Shown here piece by piece: positions 22,315 through 33,208 of a stretch of DNA of 64,000 bases. The notes under the pieces were generated by a model. The model did no database searches. It was not told the origin of the DNA and saw only the letters and a program-made list of their open reading frames with translations. Source of the DNA: Tubulanus polymorphus (taxonomy: Eukaryota > Nemertea > Palaeonemertea > Tubulaniformes > Tubulanidae); contig NC_134029.1 in the NCBI RefSeq assembly GCF_964204645.1, positions 14,624,850 to 14,688,849 of the forward strand. The letters are read 5' to 3'. The position numbers and the translations under genes are program-made. Positions within the stretch are counted from its first letter, which is position 1, and each line of letters begins with the position of its first letter.

Positions 22315-23845
22315 ACAGTATAATATTTTCACTCCCTGTTGTGCGAACATACTACAGAAATATATAGATATGGGGAAAAACCGGGACTGCAGCATGCTCT
22401 CACAAAGGAGTGAGAACCTTCAATAAGGTTTTTTTTTTTAAACTGACTCCCCTGGCCTAATTAACTCCACTCAACAGCACAGCTGGCCTAGCCAACTCAA
22501 CCAAAGCCAAACTGATTTCTTCCGTCTGTCCGCAGCGCAACGTAGTGAGAATAGTATAATATTCTCACTCCCTGTTGTGCGGACATACTACAGAAATATA
22601 TAGATATGGGGAAAAACCGGTACTGCCCAAGGGACGCACCAAACAGTCCGAAAAGACAAGCCATAAAACCCCAGCCAAAGCCAAACTGATTTCTTCCGTC
22701 TGTCCGCAGCGCCACGTAGTGAGAATAGTATAATATTCTCACTCCCTGTTGTGCGGACATACTACAGAAATATATAGATATGGGGAAAAACCGGTACTGC
22801 CCAAGCGACGCACCAAACAGTCCGAAAAGACAAGCCATAAAACCCCAAAACTAACATCCCAAAACCCAAACCCAAGCCATAAAGGGGAGTTAGACATTAG
22901 ATCAAAACAGCAATCGCAAAGAAGCAATATTGAGATCATATGTAAAAGCCTTACGGGACTGAACCTCCCTAATCGCTCGAAGATAAAATATGTACACGTG
23001 GAATGGTTTGTAAGCATCATCAACCGCGGTAACATGACCAGAGGGAAGGGAAAGCAACCCCTCAATAGTTAGTTACCCAACGGTAACCACAATCGTCGAA
23101 AATAGAATCCACACCCTCAAAGCAGATCGTACTGTATCCCGAATGTAACTAAAAGGAGTATACTAAACCAACCCCCCAGCCAACATGACCGAATCCATGA
23201 CAAAGGACACTAAGAGGCCCGCGGCTAGAGAATTGAAAACAGGACGCAATCAAACCACGAATTGAAACTGATCGACGATATAACTTTATTACCAGCGATA
23301 ACAATGAACAGGTTTCAGAAGCCAAATCTTTTGCAATTTTATTTCCACCTCGGAAAACGGTAAAAGACAAATTGACCAACAAGCAAAACCCGTGGAATAC
23401 AAGGGCAAACGCAACATGAAGCTGACCTGCCATGAACAAGAAATATGAAAATGCTAAGTTCTGAGTGCTCACGTAAAACTGCAAAAAGTAAGGTATAAGT
23501 CACACGTCACGCACGAACGGAGCAAACTAAATCGTTGAGCGCGACTAAACTCCACGGAAACGAAAATGCGCTAAATACACATTGGATCACTAAAAATTTG
23601 GTCCAAACCCCGCACACAATGGGCTTGAAAAATCTATCCAAACACGTTGGATTTGACCACACCCAGTGGACTACCCCCTATTCCACACACAGTAGAATAC
23701 TCTGGAAGACAGACTCCAAACTACACAAAAGAGGACACACAGTTCAACAAAAGTACATGGTCACGGCACAAAGCCAAGCCGTGAACCACCACAACTGCAC
23801 AAGCACGTCCGACAGCGAGGAAAACCAAAGCCAAACTGATTTCAA
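22315..23845. mobile_element. Unclassified repeat element with tandem 176-bp units at one end
   Basis: The block is richer in C and G than the surrounding introns. Its left part holds two 176-bp units plus a partial third, and it ends at 23822-23841 with another copy of accaaagccaaactgatttc, the word that starts each unit. Between lie about 1 kb with frames on both strands but no known domain. The shared word at both sides suggests a defined element; class unknown. Confidence 0.45.
22501..22852. repeat. Two tandem 176-bp units with an internal palindrome
   Basis: Units begin at 22501 and 22677 with ccaaagccaaactgatttc and are nearly identical. Each holds agtgagaata/tattctcact, a perfect 10-bp stem, and tgttgtgcggacatactaca. 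A diverged partial unit lies at 22315-22395. The matching frames on both strands (LPKRRTKQSEKTSHKTP and its mirror) are repeat by-products. Confidence 0.85.
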
Positions 23846-24409
23846 ACATATATGATATCGAACATGAAAAATTTTTTTTATATTTGTCACTGATAATGTG
23901 TAATACTGGTGTGTAAACTACCGCTTGCTAGTTGCTAGCCTGCACTGTAAATCTCAAGTACCAACCAGTCATCCTGGATGTGTGTTTTTATCTGTTTACA
24001 GTTTTTGCAGCATACAACTTATTTGTACTATTAAATGCTGGATAAGTTTATTGCACTGTCCAATATTGCCGTCATTTGATGGAAACAATTGACAAGATTA
24101 TGGCTAGAAGATGGCAACATATTGTTGTTTATGGTTTCCGACTGACCCTGTCAAAAAGGTGCCGACTGAAAAAATTTTACTTTGCAAAAAAATTCAATCT
24201 TTATTGAACAAATAAAACATCAAATCCAATTCAATTTGTTTTTAGCATAATTCTATTTTATTCTGCATTCAGTCACTAAGACCCAGGGAAAAGATTGAGA
24301 GTTCGGTATTTGTTCCTGCCATCTCTCTCTCTCACAAACACAATCGTACTGTGTAAATTATAGGTATTTACGCAAGAGCTGGGAGTGTATTTTGACAAAT
24401 ATATAAATA
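23846..24409. other. DMXL intron, no gene recognised
   Basis: AT-rich sequence. At 24175-24240 the words ttactttgcaaaaaaattca and tccaattcaattt resemble 42355-42435, a short dispersed repeat. A CT microsatellite of about 12 bp lies near 24322. Confidence 0.5.
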
Positions 24410-24746
24410 CTAGCTAAATACCTGTCCAATGGACGGGTCTTAGGATTATAATGAAAGAATGAGATCTAGAAAGCAGTTCTGAAGGTAATGGAGATACGAC
24501 ATAAGTGTTTGGACAAAATTATTATATTGATTTTATTTAAGATTAAAACAAAATATCATTGAAAACGATGTTAATACAATGCATGCAATGGAATAATTAA
24601 TCGAAATAATGCGTTGAGATGTAACACTATTTGCTAAAATTCATAGATAAGAAAATGAATAAGAAATTTGGGTAAAACATGAGTTTAATTAACCATCTTA
24701 TAGAAATATTTCTTGGAAAAGGACATTTTGAGTGTAATGGCTGCTG

Positions 24747-27212
24747 TCAGATGTAGTCTGTGGCTGATAAATTGTTAGTAGATCCTACGCGAGAAAGAGC
24801 AACATACAGTATACCATGAGAAAAGACAGGATGCGAGAGGTCTAGGCCAACATTTTCAAAGGTTTGGCGTTGAGATTTGTTTATTGTCATTGCAAATGAT
24901 GAACCAGTGCTTCATCTAGTAAAAAATAGAAGAGCGGTCCGCCCCGCCCACGAAAATAGCCGCCCTTGTGCCATTCAGATGTGTCCCATGCTCGCCCTTG
25001 TGCCCTCATCACTTGCAGTAGGTCCGCCATCCTGCCCTTGTCAGTCACGAGTAATGAGTCAGGGCTTTCAAAATAAGCACATCGACGCATCCGACTGTTA
25101 GTAAGTTTCCTGCGACGGCTATGAAATATCTCCTATGATATCAACGATAGTAGCTCATGTGATCAGTGGTTATACTCAAATGTACTGCAGTCAGTGTGCA
25201 TCGTGTGAAAACGTGCCTCAGACGCGTGGCCTAGTTTAAGTTTCCAGGAAATTGGCTGACTTCCAAACTACTGCCAATCATTCTAGCGACTGCCGTTGTA
25301 AAGCTGGTAGTGTATATTCGATAGATTGTTTCGTTTTGAACACATCGTGATGCTCTGGATCTTTTTATCTAGACTATTAGACAAATTTTATATATACAAG
25401 GTGAAAAACTTTGTTCGGTGAACTCACAGAGAGACTCGCACAGACAATTAGTTTGAGTAGCCTAATAGCAATAATGTGTTCTTAAGCTGGCTGCTTACCA
25501 ATCATCAACAGTTACTTGCCAATCACTAACACTATCAATTTAAATCAATTAATTTGATATTTCTAAGATTAAAAATATGCAATTTCATGTAGGTCTATAC
25601 ACTATTGCTGGCTCTTTTCCGCTGTATTTGCTACTTGAGATTGCTTTTTCTGCAATTTTTTTGTCTGCAACTGGTTTTCCAAATCATTTTGAAATCCCTA
25701 TCTAGATTAACTTTTGTTCATTGACAGGCATAGGTGTAAGGATGTACTGTGGTCAAGTGTGTCACTCATGGCAAAATCAGAGTTAAACATAGTTTCTAGT
25801 CCTAAATCATAGTAGGGGGTACCTCGATTCTATGCAATAGGGAACATTGCAGTTTGCCCCTAAAACAGACGTGAGCGCGTTAGTATGTGCCCTTGCTCCG
25901 ATGGAATCACGCACAAAAATGCCCTTATTTGAAATCAGCACCCTGCCCTTTTTTAATGCTAGATGAAGCACTGTGAACGCACAGGAAATTGTAGACGTTT
26001 GAACTGAAATGGAAGGTCACTGTCTGTTGGAATAAGTGGTATTCTGGGGATGAAAGTATTTGTACCAGCTGCTGGGCCTGTTATGATTGTGGCTTCTATA
26101 ACATTTGGCAGTAGTTGTCTCATAACCTGTCTTCAGAATAAGTTTGTGTGGAGGTATTCAAGGTAGATCTACAGTGTTTAGAAACTCAACTGGAAAGTGT
26201 ATTGCCTCCTCATCAGTTAATGCAGTGTCTATAGAGTCATGAGATATAGCTGTTCCTGGTAAAATTGCCGCCACTCGGGCATTAATCTCATCGACAGTTT
26301 CATTAATAGGAGCATGTATAGCTTTGTTGGCAAGCCAATCACATTGATATCAAGCGGCAAATGAATGGTGTCAGGTGGAGATGTTACTGGGTATGTACCA
26401 GATCCAATTTGTATCAGTAAATTTGAAAAAGATTCAGCAGTTGGACTGGCTGATGCACGAAGATTTGTTGTCAACTGGTATATTGAGACATGCTTTCAAA
26501 GATAAGAGTTCTTAAGAGAAGCATCTAAGATGTTGGCACGGGTCCCACGACGTACAACAGGCAGTATCTGGTGAAAGTCACCAGCAAGCAAGAATGGAAT
26601 ACCACCCGTTGGTAGTTTGCAGTCTGTTATTTCTTGTAGCGTTCTATCAAGTGCTTCCAGGACAGCTTTATGAAGCATAGGAGCCTCATCAACTATAATG
26701 ATTTTTGTCTCGCGTATCACTGTGGCTAATGCAGATGATTTTGTTATATTGCATGTTGGTTTATCACGCGGGTGAACATCAAGTGGGATCTTGAAAGTAG
26801 AGTGCAAAGTTCGATCACCAAACAGCAACGTAGCAGCTATACGGCTAGACGCTGTGGCAAGGGCAATATAACAGTTTGCACGCACTTTGGCTAGAATTAG
26901 GTTGATAAGGAATGCTTTACCCGTGCCACCTGGTGCATCAAGGAAAGCAATGCCTCCCTGAGTCGAATTAGATGGACTGCAATACTTAGTTAAAGGCATG
27001 TGCCTGTTGAGTATTAAGTTTAATTTCATTTTCCTGTTCATATCTGCTTTGTTCAATGGGATTATATGATATCTGTTGTACATATACTCGAGGCAAAGTA
27101 GGCAAAACACTGTCGGGAATGAGTAGGCCATAATAGTCCAGACTTTAATTAGAAATGCGCAACACCAACATGGCAACATCATGCAAAGCAGCATTGTACA
27201 TGTGCAATGCAT
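24747..27212 (-). pseudogene. Helitron PIF1-like helicase, interrupted
   Basis: The helicase unwinds DNA during rolling-circle transposition. Signatures on the minus strand are APGGTGKAFLIN near 26945 (Walker A, with Ala where Thr/Ser is expected after Lys), IIIVDEAPM near 26690 (Walker B) and LLAGDFHQILPVV near 26580. Later come NTFIPRIPL and QFKRLQFPVR near 26000, then FAMTINKSQ and YVALSRVGS at 24790-24895. The last two groups are separated by the inserted element 24905-25973. The frame also breaks near 26480 and between 26160 and 26230. The stop is at 24747-24749. Confidence 0.85.
24905..25973. mobile_element. hAT-like non-autonomous element inserted in the Helitron helicase
   Basis: The 15-bp perfect terminal inverted repeats cagtgcttcatctag (24905-24919) and ctagatgaagcactg (25959-25973) are flanked by the direct repeat tgaac (24900-24904, 25974-25978). 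Removing the element plus one tgaac restores the helicase frame. The CAGTG start suits hAT; a 5-bp duplication fits only some hAT groups. Several gcccttgtg words lie near both ends. Part of the interior (about 25070-25260) recurs at 54095-54313. No transposase seen. Confidence 0.85.
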
Positions 27213-27837
27213 AAGGGAGGGCAGTGTTATTTGTTGTGTGTCGCTCCCGGTTGAGGATATCTTCGGTCATATCATCATGGAACTGCTGCCAAAGCGCATT
27301 TGCATCACTTACGTCGCAAGAAGTGACCATTACAGCAAAAAGTGTACGTAGTCCTGATGGTGACTTGAACGAAGTTGCCTCTCTCAAGCAGTGCACTAAA
27401 TGGCTGTCACTCTCTATGAGGCCACGCTTCAAACACGTTTCACAATAGGAAGGATATGTAGTGCCGTCGTAGTATTGGAGGTCTGTGAAAAACTTAGGAC
27501 CACGGACGTGATGAAGCAGTAATCGTAGGAAGTAGCATAAATACACGGCCGATACATGGGGCATAAAATATTCCCGGTGTAGTGGCATGGGGAATTCCGT
27601 GTTTACTTCTAGACCATCTTTTAGTAGATTTGTTCCAAGTGTAATACTGTGGAATTTCATTGTAGAGTAAGGTTTCAGCAAATTGATCATTAGAACACAG
27701 TGTGAAAAATTCTGTAAGGATAGTACGTGGAGGTCCTTGAGTTGCAATATGCTGTGCATTTTTTTCAGTGAAGTAGACTCTCTGACCATTTTCGAGGTGA
27801 ACAATTAGACCCTTTTGATACAGTTGTCATGGCAACA
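27145..27837 (-). pseudogene. Helitron central region (between Rep and helicase)
   Basis: A 219-codon minus-strand frame, open upstream to about 27837, reads VHLENGQRVYF, NEIPQYYTW-type words, YFLRLLLHHVRGPKFF and CLKRGLIESDSHLVHCLREA. This is the conserved Helitron segment linking the HUH nuclease to the helicase. Its start is cut by the foreign block 27838-28310, which replaces roughly 250 codons. It overlaps the helicase frame by a frameshift near 27180. Confidence 0.8.
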
Positions 27838-28310
27838 GACACCAATAACAATAATGAAGAACCAGAAAATGTCCATCCTCAAAGTCACGTATATCCAAAT
27901 AATTTGTCTTATTTGTAAATATTTGTATATTGGTGGAGAGTTGGTAAATGAGTGGAAAAATAAATTTTTTAGTTGTTCTATTTAGTTAGGATACATGGCA
28001 TACAATTTCAGTTGGAATTGAATAGATCAGTGCATTTTGCTGGGAGACAGAGCAGTTTATCTGAAACTTTTTCGTGAATTTTTTTCATGGCTGCCATCTA
28101 GGAGTATGTGACCTTGACCTCAAGTACACTTATATCCAAATTATTTATGTCTACATTGTTGGCCCAAAAGTTATCAACAACATGGTATATAAATTTTCTG
28201 TGTCAGATACCTTGGTAACTATTCTATGAAGTTTCAAATATACCCCTATAAACCCCTAAATTCCCTCCGGTACAGCAGCGGAGACACTTTGTGGTATTGA
28301 AAAGGTTAAT
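27838..28310. other. Non-coding block replacing part of the Helitron gene
   Basis: Coding similarity stops at about 28311 on the Rep side and resumes at 27837. Between them are about 470 bp with phrases such as ccttgacctcaagtacac and tatatccaaattatttatg, without frames or ends I can name. It replaces the expected 700-800 bp, so a deletion and an insertion both happened. Confidence 0.6.
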
Positions 28311-29911
28311 GACTATGTCGTGAAGTGAAGGGTCTTAAGATTTCGAGGGTATTTCAGCTGAAACAAAAGCATCGATATCATCAGGCCGGATTTTGCTAGA
28401 GGGATGCAACCAAATTAGAACGTGCGCATGGGGTAGGCCTCGTTTTTGTTACTTAATGTAGTAAAGCCATGCATTGACATTGCCAAAAGCGGTGGTTCTC
28501 AGATAAAGCATTACTTTCTGCAATTTCAGACGGAAAACGCGGGCTACAATATTTTGTTGATCATTTACCGTTTGTCGAGTAGCTAAACAGGAGGTGATCT
28601 CGGCCATTTTGGATTAGTGGTCATTTAATAAAAAGATCTGGTTTCCCATACTTTTGCACATAAGCTATGGCGTCCATTTGGCGCTCATACCTGGGTCCCC
28701 TCGTAAACATGGCAGGTAGAATCACGTGGGCACCAACATTCCGCGGATGACCGTCAGAATGTAGAAGAGAGTCCCTGAATTCTTGGTATGAATCAGCTAT
28801 TAGACTTTTTTGTTCACGTCGTAGAAATTTGAGTCTTTCAGTTTTGATTTCACAATAGATATCCACCAGAAATTGCCGGAACAATCTGCGACAAAGTAGG
28901 AGATGATTTAGCTGTTGATTCCTTGCCATCAAGTGGTAACTGTAGTATTGTGATAGTGAGAACTTCTGCCCAGATTCATTTGTAATGTAGATATTATAGC
29001 CGTTCGAACTATACGGGAACAGAATTGGGTATTGAAGGGAGTTGTATGCATGGTGTAATGTTGAAATATGTTGCAGAGGTCCGGCTCTCTTACGTATTGT
29101 GATGTCTCGACAGTTGGTTGGCTCATTTGGCATTAAAACACCGACTTCCTGGTAGGAAGCAGCATTGAACCCATGTTGATGCTCACCTGTCGGACCTTTA
29201 TCTTTCTGAATAACTATACAAAATTCATCGCAGAAATCAGAAGATTTAAGGTACTCATAAGCAGAAATAAAGTCGCGTACATAAACATTGTACAATTCCA
29301 ATTCCAATTCTTCGGTCAAATTGTTAATGATATCTGGTTTAAGGCAATTAGCTATTCCCAAGCGAAATTGTAGTTGACTATGCTTATTGTCTACAAAGTA
29401 TACTTGTAGAAATTTTGGTGGATGGTCAAGAGCACCGATACGGTGAGAAACTTGGCCATGCACTGTAAATGTGAGATTCCAGCCACTGATGTTCGGAGAA
29501 TTACATCCAAAGCTTGTCATTTGAGATGAGCAATTGTAGGAACGTATGTTGCTGAGGAAATGATTTGAATATTGGTCTGTGCCGTTGATCAAATTCCTCA
29601 GATAAGTGGGAGGAAGAGGCAATGATCATTTTCCAGACAAACAACATAGAGAGGGGGTTTCAATGGGAAATTTTATAGCCCCACACTGTTTACACACTGT
29701 TTTCATGTTACCGACAGACATCAAACCTATGGCTTGTGAGCTATCATATATATCATATATTTTCGCAAGGGGTTCAAAAGTTACGATTACTTAATGTCTG
29801 TACTGGTGCCTCAGTGTCTTGTCCCTCTGGTTCATTCAACTGCATTCGTCTATGTGTGCTCCTAGATGCTGTTCCATATCCAATTCGTTTCCGCGTAGGA
29901 GTTTTAGGCAT
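28311..29911 (-). pseudogene. Helitron Rep N-terminal and HUH nuclease region
   Basis: It begins at a minus-strand ATG at 29909-29911, with a basic start, then C-x2-C...CC near 29660-29700, an in-frame TGA just before SLPLPPTYL, and a 333-codon frame (28621-29622). That frame has HGQVSHRIGAL and FLQVYFVD, the usual Helitron N-terminal domain. A frameshift near 28620 leads into NPKWP-type words, IVARVFRLKLQKV and LPHAHVLIWL, the HUH motif at 28422-28430. The codon before QKRGLPHAH is a TAA (28449-28451) where the family has Glu. The protein normally nicks DNA and joins ends. Confidence 0.85.
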
Positions 29912-30132
29912 TATGAAGCAGAAAGATTGTTAAAACTGTAAAAAAAATTTGAACAAAGGATGTTGTAATCTATTAATGTCATCTACTCGTATTCATTTAT
30001 TGGAATAAAGCTTAAATACAGAAGTATAAAAATAAGAAAATTGTAAAAAAATGAAATGACATAAGGTCATTATGAAAATAAGTTTCGCAAAATGTGTCGC
30101 TAACAGTTATGAACAGTGTATTTATATTGATT

Positions 30133-31006
30133 CTAAGCCGCACACAAAGTGAAGTCATTGACATTGTCATTGTCAAAGGTGCTAGAATGATCAGGCACCA
30201 AGCTGTTTGCAAGTTTTGTTTTCAGTTTCGCAAGTTTCGCTTTCGTGTTCGTAAAATTTTCGGGGCTGGGTGTTTTAGCTGATATCAGGTTCTCTTGCAG
30301 ATTGTTCATATAAGCGTAGAGCTTGTGGCGGAAGTCTGGCAGTTTACTATTTACTGATGCGAAATTTTTCTCCATGTACTCACACTGAATGATAGCAATG
30401 TCTTTGATTATTTCCGTGTGAAATTGTTGATGCTTTGTAATGATAGACCTTAGCTGACAGTGTGTGGGTGGCAGAGAACTTATCTGAAAAGAAGGGAAAT
30501 GTAATATGTATAGATAATTTAAAATTCATTGAAGACATGCAAAAATAATAAGGCCTGCCTGTTGTTAGACAATTTACAGGGGTACCGGTATCAGAATGGG
30601 TAGTAGTAAAACACACGTTATTAATTAATTCATGTATGATCATTTTGATTTTGAACTTGATTTCATTATGAAATTGTCATGGTTCATTAGCTTACATAAA
30701 TGAATTGCATTGTGACTGTATTTTTACTTAACGAACATAGGCCTAAACGATATTCAATCCTACGCCTAAATTTAGCGCAGTAACCTGACCCAATTCCCGC
30801 AATGAACCGATCTTTATACCGCACAGCCACTAAACAAGATGTAAACTATCATTTGTTATTTCGGCATTGTATATTCTGCTATTGTGATAGGCTGTTTTGA
30901 CTATTCTTATTAAAATATAGCTATAAAAACCTACCTTTTGTTCAGAAATCCTTCGTTGTAGATAGTACAGAGACACGTGGTTAAGGAATGCGGATGTAAA
31001 GAAGCG
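30133..31006 (-). CDS. Hypothetical minus-strand gene, last two exons
   Basis: Exon 30935-31006 (ctcag acceptor, gtaggt donor, 24 codons, RFFTSAFLNHV then YYLQRRISEQK) joins in phase 0 to exon 30485-30133 (cttcttttcag acceptor). The latter encodes about 116 residues, likely helical, with KLPDFRHKLYAYMNNLQEN and KAKLAKLKTKLAN, ending at a stop at 30133. An AATAAA signal follows on the minus strand at 29997-30002. I do not recognise the protein. It lies just outside the Helitron 5' side and could be a Helitron-carried gene or a host gene nested in the DMXL intron. No start exon was found. Confidence 0.35.
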
Positions 31007-31786
31007 CTGAGCGGGCCAATAAACCTATAAATCTTTGTTACCCTGTTACCAGGGTTCAAAACAACCGTTAAAAATTGGTTTATATTAGTCGTATAACCAA
31101 TGAGCTTATCTGTTAGATGGCGAAGTCGGTCAGTGAATGTACATTAGTTCGGTACTTAGCTGTAAAGATGGCGATCACATCTGTTTTACAGAATTTTTGC
31201 CCTGGCTTAAAATGAATATTGTGACTCCCTCGGAAAATCAATCTTCTTAAAACATGTAACTCGACAACGGGAACAGCTGGCATTAAGCATCAGTAAAAAG
31301 ATGTTTCTATACATGCATTAATTTCGCAGCAATGCGTAGCGGTAAATACCGTCCATTCTGCTTTATAGTATAGATTACTTACAGGATGCATCATTTGCCA
31401 TTTTATGAAAAGCTGACGGGCTGGCCATAGTGCCCCTTGGGGCTCTTGTCAACATCCTAAATTCTAATTGACATATGAGTGTAGCCTAACATGAATTGAT
31501 ATTCCATTTCATCATGGTGACCTTGACCTCTAAACATTGCCATTTTTAATGATATGCAAAGTGTCGTCAGTTTAAAACGATATCCAATGTGTAGTCGGTG
31601 TATAAGTTTTATGGACATAATTTTTGGTCCCAAAAACTCAACTTATACATGGGAAAATACGGTACTACAGTTTGTATTCATGAGTTGCAACTTACGATTC
31701 TTTCATAGCTAATAATTTCTTATGACATATGACAATTTCCTCACGTACTTGTTTACAGGCAAACGACTCAGATATTGGTGCTTTTT
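31007..31786. other. DMXL intron with a partial 3' copy of the CGGTGTATAAGTCGA element
   Basis: 31440-31672 (aacatcctaaattctaattg, cagtttaaaacgatatc, ggtgtataagttt, ending aacttatacatgggaaaata then cggta) matches the right half of the element at 38278-38934. The remaining sequence has no recognised feature. Confidence 0.6.
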
Positions 31787-32510
31787 AGCCCACTTGGGAC
31801 TCTAATGCCAGCGGGCTATTGTGTTCACTTTTCAAAAATTGGGTCGTTTTGAGTCAAGACGGCAGTCCTAAAAAAGTCAATTTTGGCCCGAATTCTGAGT
31901 CCTGTAGCTTCCCACTGCTTTGCCATTTCTCATTGCAATTTGTGATGGGTATTCGTTGGAAGGGGATGTTTTATACCTGAGACAGGTATTTTTGATCAGC
32001 CAATTATGACGCAAATGGCCATCTTGTGTCATCAGTACTTATTCGTTGGTAGGAAAAAGTTTTTCGACATGATATTGATACCTAAGCATATTTTGTTACC
32101 ACAATCAATCAGAAAGTTGTAGCACATAACGTGGTCAATGATTTTGGCGAGTTTCAAGGTCATTTGTTTTTAAAAAATGGCTACCATGGGGCATTGAATG
32201 ATACAATAACTTATTTTGTTACCACAATCAATTGCAAAGTTGTAGCTCATGACATCGTCTATGATTGTGGTGAGTTTTAAGGACATAAGTTAGTCTATAT
32301 GGTCACCAGGGGGCGTTGAATAATAAAATAATTTAGTATTTCCTTATTATATTTGTACCTAGGCATATTTTGTTACCATGATCAATTGCAAAGTTGTAGT
32401 TCATGACATGTTCTACAAATGTGGTGAGTTTCAAGGTAATTGGGTTTTGCAAATGGTCCCCAGGCGTTGAATAATTGAATAACTTAGTATTTCCATATTT
32501 AATTGGTTAC
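31787..32510 (+). mobile_element. Family X copy 3, left part (split by the Polinton-like element)
   Basis: The copy starts agcccacttgggactct after a T run and has an internal deletion removing the gtccg-rich stretch. It carries about three core modules up to atttaattggttac. The missing 3' part is at 36964-37154. The last six bases here, ggttac, are the target duplication of the intervening element. Confidence 0.85.
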
Positions 32511-33208
32511 AGTAATTAGAAATTGTGGCTTTCATACCAGAGGTCGTGAGGTCGAGACACCCCTCATCACCACAAGTATTTTTTTTTCCTTATAAATGGG
32601 AGAGAATAAGACAGAACAAATTGATGTTAATGAAAATCAATATTATTGTCCATATTGTAAAAACTACATTGATAAATCTCAAAAATCGCGTCATGAAAAA
32701 TCTGCAAATCATATAAAAAATCTTAAAGATTTTGAAACTCCAGAAAATTCCAATGAAAGAAACGAAGGATTAGATGATATGAATGTGGATGAAATAAAAT
32801 GTGAAGTTTGTAATGAATTTATAGTAAAAAGGAATTATAAAAGACATATCAAATCACAAAAACACCATCAAAATTTGAGTAATAATGTTTTAGGAATAGA
32901 TTATTTCGATGATAAACCTCAACAAGTAAAAAAATTAACTTCAAAAACTAAATCCATTTTAAATAAACCTTACATGGAAAATGTTAGAAATTATATTGAT
33001 TCACTAGAAATAAAAGATACAATTGAAATTTTAGAAACATTACATAGTAAAATTGGTCCTGCAGCTATTATATTTAGATTTTTTAAAGGTATTACAATAG
33101 AAGATTATAGTAAATTTAATGAAATAATAGAAAAAATACTAGATTTGATAACAGATGTTGAATATCCAAAAATTAGTATCTCTGGGAAAGTAAGTTTTAT
33201 CAAATCAG
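32511..33208 (+). repeat. Left terminal inverted repeat of the Polinton-like element
   Basis: About 698 bp match the complement of 36963-36226 with small indels. Identity ends near gttttatcaaatcag. The repeat includes the start codon and the first two zinc fingers of the polymerase gene. Confidence 0.9.

Larger units (their letters stand above)
24410..29911 (-). mobile_element. Helitron (rolling-circle transposon), decayed, minus strand
   Basis: Read on the minus strand it encodes a Rep/HUH nuclease region (29911-28311), a central region and a PIF1-type helicase (27212-24747). The 3' terminus at 24410-24442 has a hairpin (acccgtcc and ggacaggt, one mismatch) followed by atttag and CTAG, with T as the flanking base. 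That is the textbook Helitron 3' end. The 5' TC end was not located; it lies at or above 29911. Frameshifts, stops, a foreign block at 27838-28310 and a transposon at 24905-25973 make it inactive. Confidence 0.85.

Noticed and set aside
22497-23072. Frames on both strands in the 176-bp tandem units
   Set aside because: Repeat-derived; the two strands are open only because the unit lacks stops, and the frames repeat internally.
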